DNA of 6,900 bases, taken from an uncultured Clostridia bacterium. GTDB taxonomy: Bacteria > Bacillota > Clostridia > Lachnospirales > Anaerotignaceae. Shown here piece after piece: positions 4,772 through 6,900 of this stretch. The translations under genes were made by a program, and so were the position numbers. The first letter of the stretch is position 1, and each line of letters opens with the position of its first letter. The DNA lies in assembly GCA_937919015.1 (NCBI GenBank), contig CALFPN010000038.1, positions 1 to 6,900 of the forward strand, in the 5' to 3' direction. The notes below the pieces were generated by a model that was given only the letters and a program-made list of their open reading frames with translations, searched no databases and was not told the origin of the DNA.

Positions 4772-5624
4772 AACCATTGCGGAAGCACTCCGAGAAGGAA
4801 AACTGCGTCTGAAGGCGGCAGGCAAGGAAGCCTATGCCTTCGAGGCGGAACTGCTGCTGGAAAAAGCCGCCGGTCTGAACCGTACGGCTTTATTTTTGCG
4901 TGGAGAAGAAAGCCTTTCCGACGAGAGCTTGATGGTGTATGAAGACTATCTTTTCGAAAGAGAACGGGGCAGACCTACCCAGTATATTCTGGGGGAATGG
5001 GAGTTTATGGGACTTCCTTTTCATGTGGGGGAAGGCGTTCTGATCCCCCGCGGGGATACGGAAGTGCTGGTGGAAACCATTCTGGAAAAACAACAGGCGG
5101 AACCAATGAAGTCTATTCTGGATATTGGCACAGGCAGCGGCTGCATCCCCGTCAGTCTGGGGCATTACGGCAAGTTTGAGAAGATCATGGCGGTGGATAT
5201 CAGCCCCAAAGCATTGGACTATGCCACAAAAAATGCTGCTGAAAATCATATCGATATTGGGTTTTACGAAAGCGATCTGTTTACCAATGTTCCGGAAGAA
5301 TGGAAGGGAAATCTGGATGCCATCGTTTCCAACCCGCCCTATATCCCCAAAAAGGATATCGAGGAACTGATGACAGAGGTGCGAGATTTCGAGCCCATGA
5401 ACGCATTGGACGGCGGCGAAGATGGTCTGGATTTTTACCGCGCCATCGTGGAACAGGCGAAAGTTTGGCTGAAAGACGGCGGTTGGCTGTTCTTTGAGAT
5501 CGGTTACGATCAGGGAGAGGACTTGCGTTCTCTTTTGCATGAATCTGGATATACTGAAATTGAGATCAGACAGGATTTAGCCGGTCTGGACAGAGTTGCA
5601 CTTGGACGAAAGGGGGGATCATAA
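4755..5624 (+). CDS. prmC: Peptide chain release factor N5-glutamine methyltransferase PrmC (HemK)
   Basis: 289 residues, normal length. PrmC transfers a methyl group from S-adenosylmethionine to the glutamine of the GGQ motif in release factors 1 and 2, raising termination efficiency in the cytoplasm. The N-terminal helical substrate-binding domain (about 1-75) leads to PTQYILGEWEFMG (74-86) and a family motif read here as LIPRGDTEVLVE (96-107), usually PRPDTE or PRQDTE. The Rossmann methyltransferase domain shows the SAM-binding loop DIGTGSGC (123-130), acidic VDIS (147-150), and the catalytic NPPYIP (193-198) that holds the substrate glutamine. ATG 4755 has AGGGG at 4741-4745 and lies inside the end of the preceding gene. 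prfA, its substrate gene, follows with TAATG overlap. Confidence 0.96.
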   Translation: MSLKNKTIAEALREGKLRLKAAGKEAYAFEAELLLEKAAGLNRTALFLRGEESLSDESLMVYEDYLFERERGRPTQYILGEWEFMGLPFHVGEGVLIPRGDTEVLVETILEKQQAEPMKSILDIGTGSGCIPVSLGHYGKFEKIMAVDISPKALDYATKNAAENHIDIGFYESDLFTNVPEEWKGNLDAIVSNPPYIPKKDIEELMTEVRDFEPMNALDGGEDGLDFYRAIVEQAKVWLKDGGWLFFEIGYDQGEDLRSLLHESGYTEIEIRQDLAGLDRVALGRKGGS

Positions 5625-6691
5625 TGTTTGACCGTTTGGCAGAAATTGAAATCAAATATAGCGACTTGGCGGATCAGATCAATGACCCCGATATCATTGC
5701 CAACCAGACCCAGTGGCGGAAGCTGATGAAGGAATACAGCGATATGACCCCTATTGTGGAGAAGTATCGGGAATATAAAGCGGCGAAGGAAAGCATTGAG
5801 GAAAGCCTGCTGCTGCTGGAAGATAAGCTGGAGGATGACTTCCGCGAACTGGTGAAGGAAGAACTGGCGGAAAACAAGGCAAAGGTGGAAACGCTGAAAG
5901 AAGAGATCACTATTCTTCTGCTGCCCAAAGACCCCAATGACGAAAAGAATGTCATTGTCGAAATCCGTGGCGGTGTTGGTGGTGACGAAGCGGCCCTTTT
6001 TGCGGAGAGATTGTTCCGTATGTATGCCCGCTATGCGGAACGGCGCAAATGGCGCGTGGAAATGATGAACTACAACGAAAGTGAACTGGGCGGTTTTAAG
6101 GAAGTTTCCTTTATGATTAAAGGAGAAGGGGCTTACTCCCGCCTGAAATATGAAAGCGGCGTCCACCGTGTGCAGCGGGTGCCTGTCACAGAAAGCGGCG
6201 GACGGATCCATACTTCCACGGCAACGGTGGCAGTTCTGCCCGAGGCGGAGGAAGTGGATGTACACATCGATATGAATGATGTAAGGGTGGACGTATTCCG
6301 TGCCTCCGGCAACGGCGGCCAGTGTGTCAATACGACGGATTCTGCGGTGCGTATGACCCATATCCCCACGGGGATTGTGGTTTCCTGCCAGAATGAAAAA
6401 TCCCAGCTGAAGAATAAGGAGCAGGCCTTGAAGGTGCTCTATGCCCGTGTGTATGAGCGGGAAAGACGGGCCCATGATGAGGCCATCGCCTCCGACAGAA
6501 GGTCTCAGGTGGGCACAGGGGACAGAAGTGAACGTATCCGTACCTATAACTTCCCCCAGGGCAGGGTGACAGACCATCGCATTGGTCTGACACTGCACAA
6601 GATCGATGCCATTATCGACGGCGATTTGGACGAGATTATGGACGCACTGGCGACCACCGACCAGATGGAAAAAATGAAAGATAATTCGTGA
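5624..6691 (+). CDS. prfA: Peptide chain release factor 1
   Basis: 355 residues, full length for RF1. It recognises UAA and UAG in the ribosomal A site and triggers hydrolysis of peptidyl-tRNA. The long helical domain 1 (about 1-105) is followed by IRGGVGGDEAALFA (114-127), then RVPVTESGGRIHTS (185-198), in which PVT (187-189) is the tripeptide anticodon specific for RF1. The catalytic ASGNGGQCVNTTDSAVR segment (227-243) has GGQ at 231-233, whose Gln233 is the target of the upstream-encoded PrmC. The C-terminal DRSERIRTYNFPQGRVTDHR is also typical. The start ATG shares its A with the prmC stop and is served by AGGGGGG at 5611-5617. Methylase and substrate are thus made from one coupled message. 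Confidence 0.98.
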   Translation: MFDRLAEIEIKYSDLADQINDPDIIANQTQWRKLMKEYSDMTPIVEKYREYKAAKESIEESLLLLEDKLEDDFRELVKEELAENKAKVETLKEEITILLLPKDPNDEKNVIVEIRGGVGGDEAALFAERLFRMYARYAERRKWRVEMMNYNESELGGFKEVSFMIKGEGAYSRLKYESGVHRVQRVPVTESGGRIHTSTATVAVLPEAEEVDVHIDMNDVRVDVFRASGNGGQCVNTTDSAVRMTHIPTGIVVSCQNEKSQLKNKEQALKVLYARVYERERRAHDEAIASDRRSQVGTGDRSERIRTYNFPQGRVTDHRIGLTLHKIDAIIDGDLDEIMDALATTDQMEKMKDNS

Positions 6692-6698
6692 GTGAGAA

Positions 6699-6732
6699 GG
6701 GGAAACTTTCTTTACTTGGGAAAAGTTTCCCC
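6699..6732 (+). terminator. Hairpin directly after prfA, possible terminator
   Basis: GGGGAAACTTT (6699-6709) pairs perfectly with AAAGTTTCCCC (6722-6732) around a 12-nt loop, starting 7 nt after the prfA stop. A T-run does not follow, so it may act as a 3'-end stabiliser or be the first unit of the repeat rather than a classic terminator. Confidence 0.5.
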
Positions 6733-6765
6733 CTTACCCCCTTCAAAAACCCGCTTGGGGAATTT

Positions 6766-6785
6766 TGCAGGGCTTTGCCCCTGCA
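6766..6785. repeat. Inverted repeat TGCAGGG / CCCTGCA
   Basis: 7-bp perfect arms at 6766-6772 and 6779-6785 around a CTTTGC loop. A shifted pairing GGGC/GCCC with a TTT loop is also possible. Confidence 0.6.
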
Positions 6786-6790
6786 CCCCA

Positions 6791-6810
6791 CAAGCCTTTG
6801 AAAAGGCTTG
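6791..6810. repeat. Inverted repeat CAAGCCTTT / AAAGGCTTG
   Basis: 9-bp perfect arms separated by only GA, so near-palindromic. In RNA it would fold as an 8-bp stem with a TGAA loop. Confidence 0.65.
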
Positions 6811-6838
6811 ACCGAAACTTTTATTCGCCTTCGGCGCG

Positions 6839-6858
6839 GCAAAAGCATGTGCTTTTGC
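6839..6858. repeat. Inverted repeat GCAAAAGCA / TGCTTTTGC
   Basis: 9-bp perfect arms separated by TG, near-palindromic at the DNA level. Confidence 0.65.
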
Positions 6859-6869
6859 GGTATCGGGTT

Positions 6870-6890
6870 CCAAGGGAGTGACTCCCTTGG
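6870..6890. repeat. Near-perfect palindrome CCAAGGGAGT / ACTCCCTTGG
   Basis: 10-bp perfect arms around a single central G. The GGGAGT of the left arm recurs at 6892-6897, hinting that another unit follows beyond the edge. Confidence 0.65.
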
Positions 6891-6900
6891 TGGGAGTTTG

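Larger units (their letters stand above)
6699..6900. repeat. Multi-hairpin intergenic repeat region (continues past the window)
   Basis: About 200 nt of noncoding DNA carries a series of inverted repeats: 6699-6709/6722-6732 (11 bp), 6766-6772/6779-6785 (7 bp), 6791-6799/6802-6810 (9 bp), a short 6826-6829/6833-6836, 6839-6847/6850-6858 (9 bp) and 6870-6879/6881-6890 (10 bp). Such density is far above chance and resembles the dispersed, hairpin-rich intergenic repeats seen in some gut Clostridia genomes. No coding signal: a minus-strand open frame here has no family resemblance and no supporting ribosome binding site. Copy number elsewhere cannot be judged from one window. Confidence 0.65.

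Noticed and set aside
3851..4825. 324-codon minus-strand open frame opposite the DUF1385 gene
   Set aside because: It mirrors a gene with clear family motifs, has a His/Gln-rich composition typical of antisense frames, and shows no recognisable domain.
5510..6598. 362-codon minus-strand open frame opposite prfA
   Set aside because: It lies antisense to an unmistakable release factor 1 gene and its translation has no domain character.
6729..6760. G-quadruplex on the minus strand from C-runs after prfA
   Set aside because: Only three close runs of three or more are present and a fourth at suitable distance is missing.
6636..6848. 70-codon minus-strand frame across the hairpin repeat
   Set aside because: It overlaps the prfA end and the repeat, with a basic low-information translation. 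Frames like this arise from the repeat itself.
1..6900. CRISPR array, tRNA, rRNA or riboswitch
   Set aside because: No regularly spaced direct repeats, no cloverleaf or conserved rRNA blocks, and no leader long enough for a known riboswitch were seen by eye.

Overview
The window looks like a chromosomal segment from a Clostridia-type Firmicute, probably a gut Lachnospirales or Anaerotignum-like bacterium. The evidence is the yqhQ-like (DUF1385)-prmC-prfA gene order, strong AGGAGG-type ribosome binding sites, TTG start use, and small phage proteins of a kind common in clostridial prophages. The genus cannot be fixed from this sequence alone.

Region 1 (1-236): the 3' end of an ECF-type sigma factor gene (region 4 helix-turn-helix) overlaps the start of its anti-sigma partner. 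Only about 36 codons of the anti-sigma gene remain. The frame then runs without a stop into a phage-type gene, so the sigma/anti-sigma operon is broken at about 210-236.

Region 2 (237-3666): a compact phage-derived block. In order it holds a carbohydrate-binding-like protein, a Tal-type tail protein (prophage endopeptidase tail family), three small membrane proteins (at least one holin-like), and an NlpC/P60 cell-wall hydrolase. It ends at a double hairpin/terminator. A short gene on the minus strand converges on the same terminator. Capsid, portal, terminase, tape-measure, integrase and repressor genes are all absent from the window, and the left edge joins straight onto host sigma-operon sequence. 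It therefore reads as the tail-tip/lysis end of a prophage that has lost its left part, or as a rearrangement junction. No promoter or terminator was seen between the sigma gene and the hydrolase, so the phage block may be transcribed from the sigma operon.

Region 3 (3667-3838): an AT-rich intergenic region with an extended -10 promoter pointing right.

Region 4 (3848-6691): a tightly coupled housekeeping operon. It encodes a DUF1385/YqhQ-like membrane protein, PrmC (methylates the release-factor GGQ glutamine) and PrfA (release factor 1, the PrmC substrate). The coding regions overlap by 17 nt and by 1 nt.

Region 5 (6692-6900): noncoding DNA packed with perfect inverted repeats, resembling a dispersed multi-hairpin intergenic repeat. 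It starts just after prfA and continues past the window edge.
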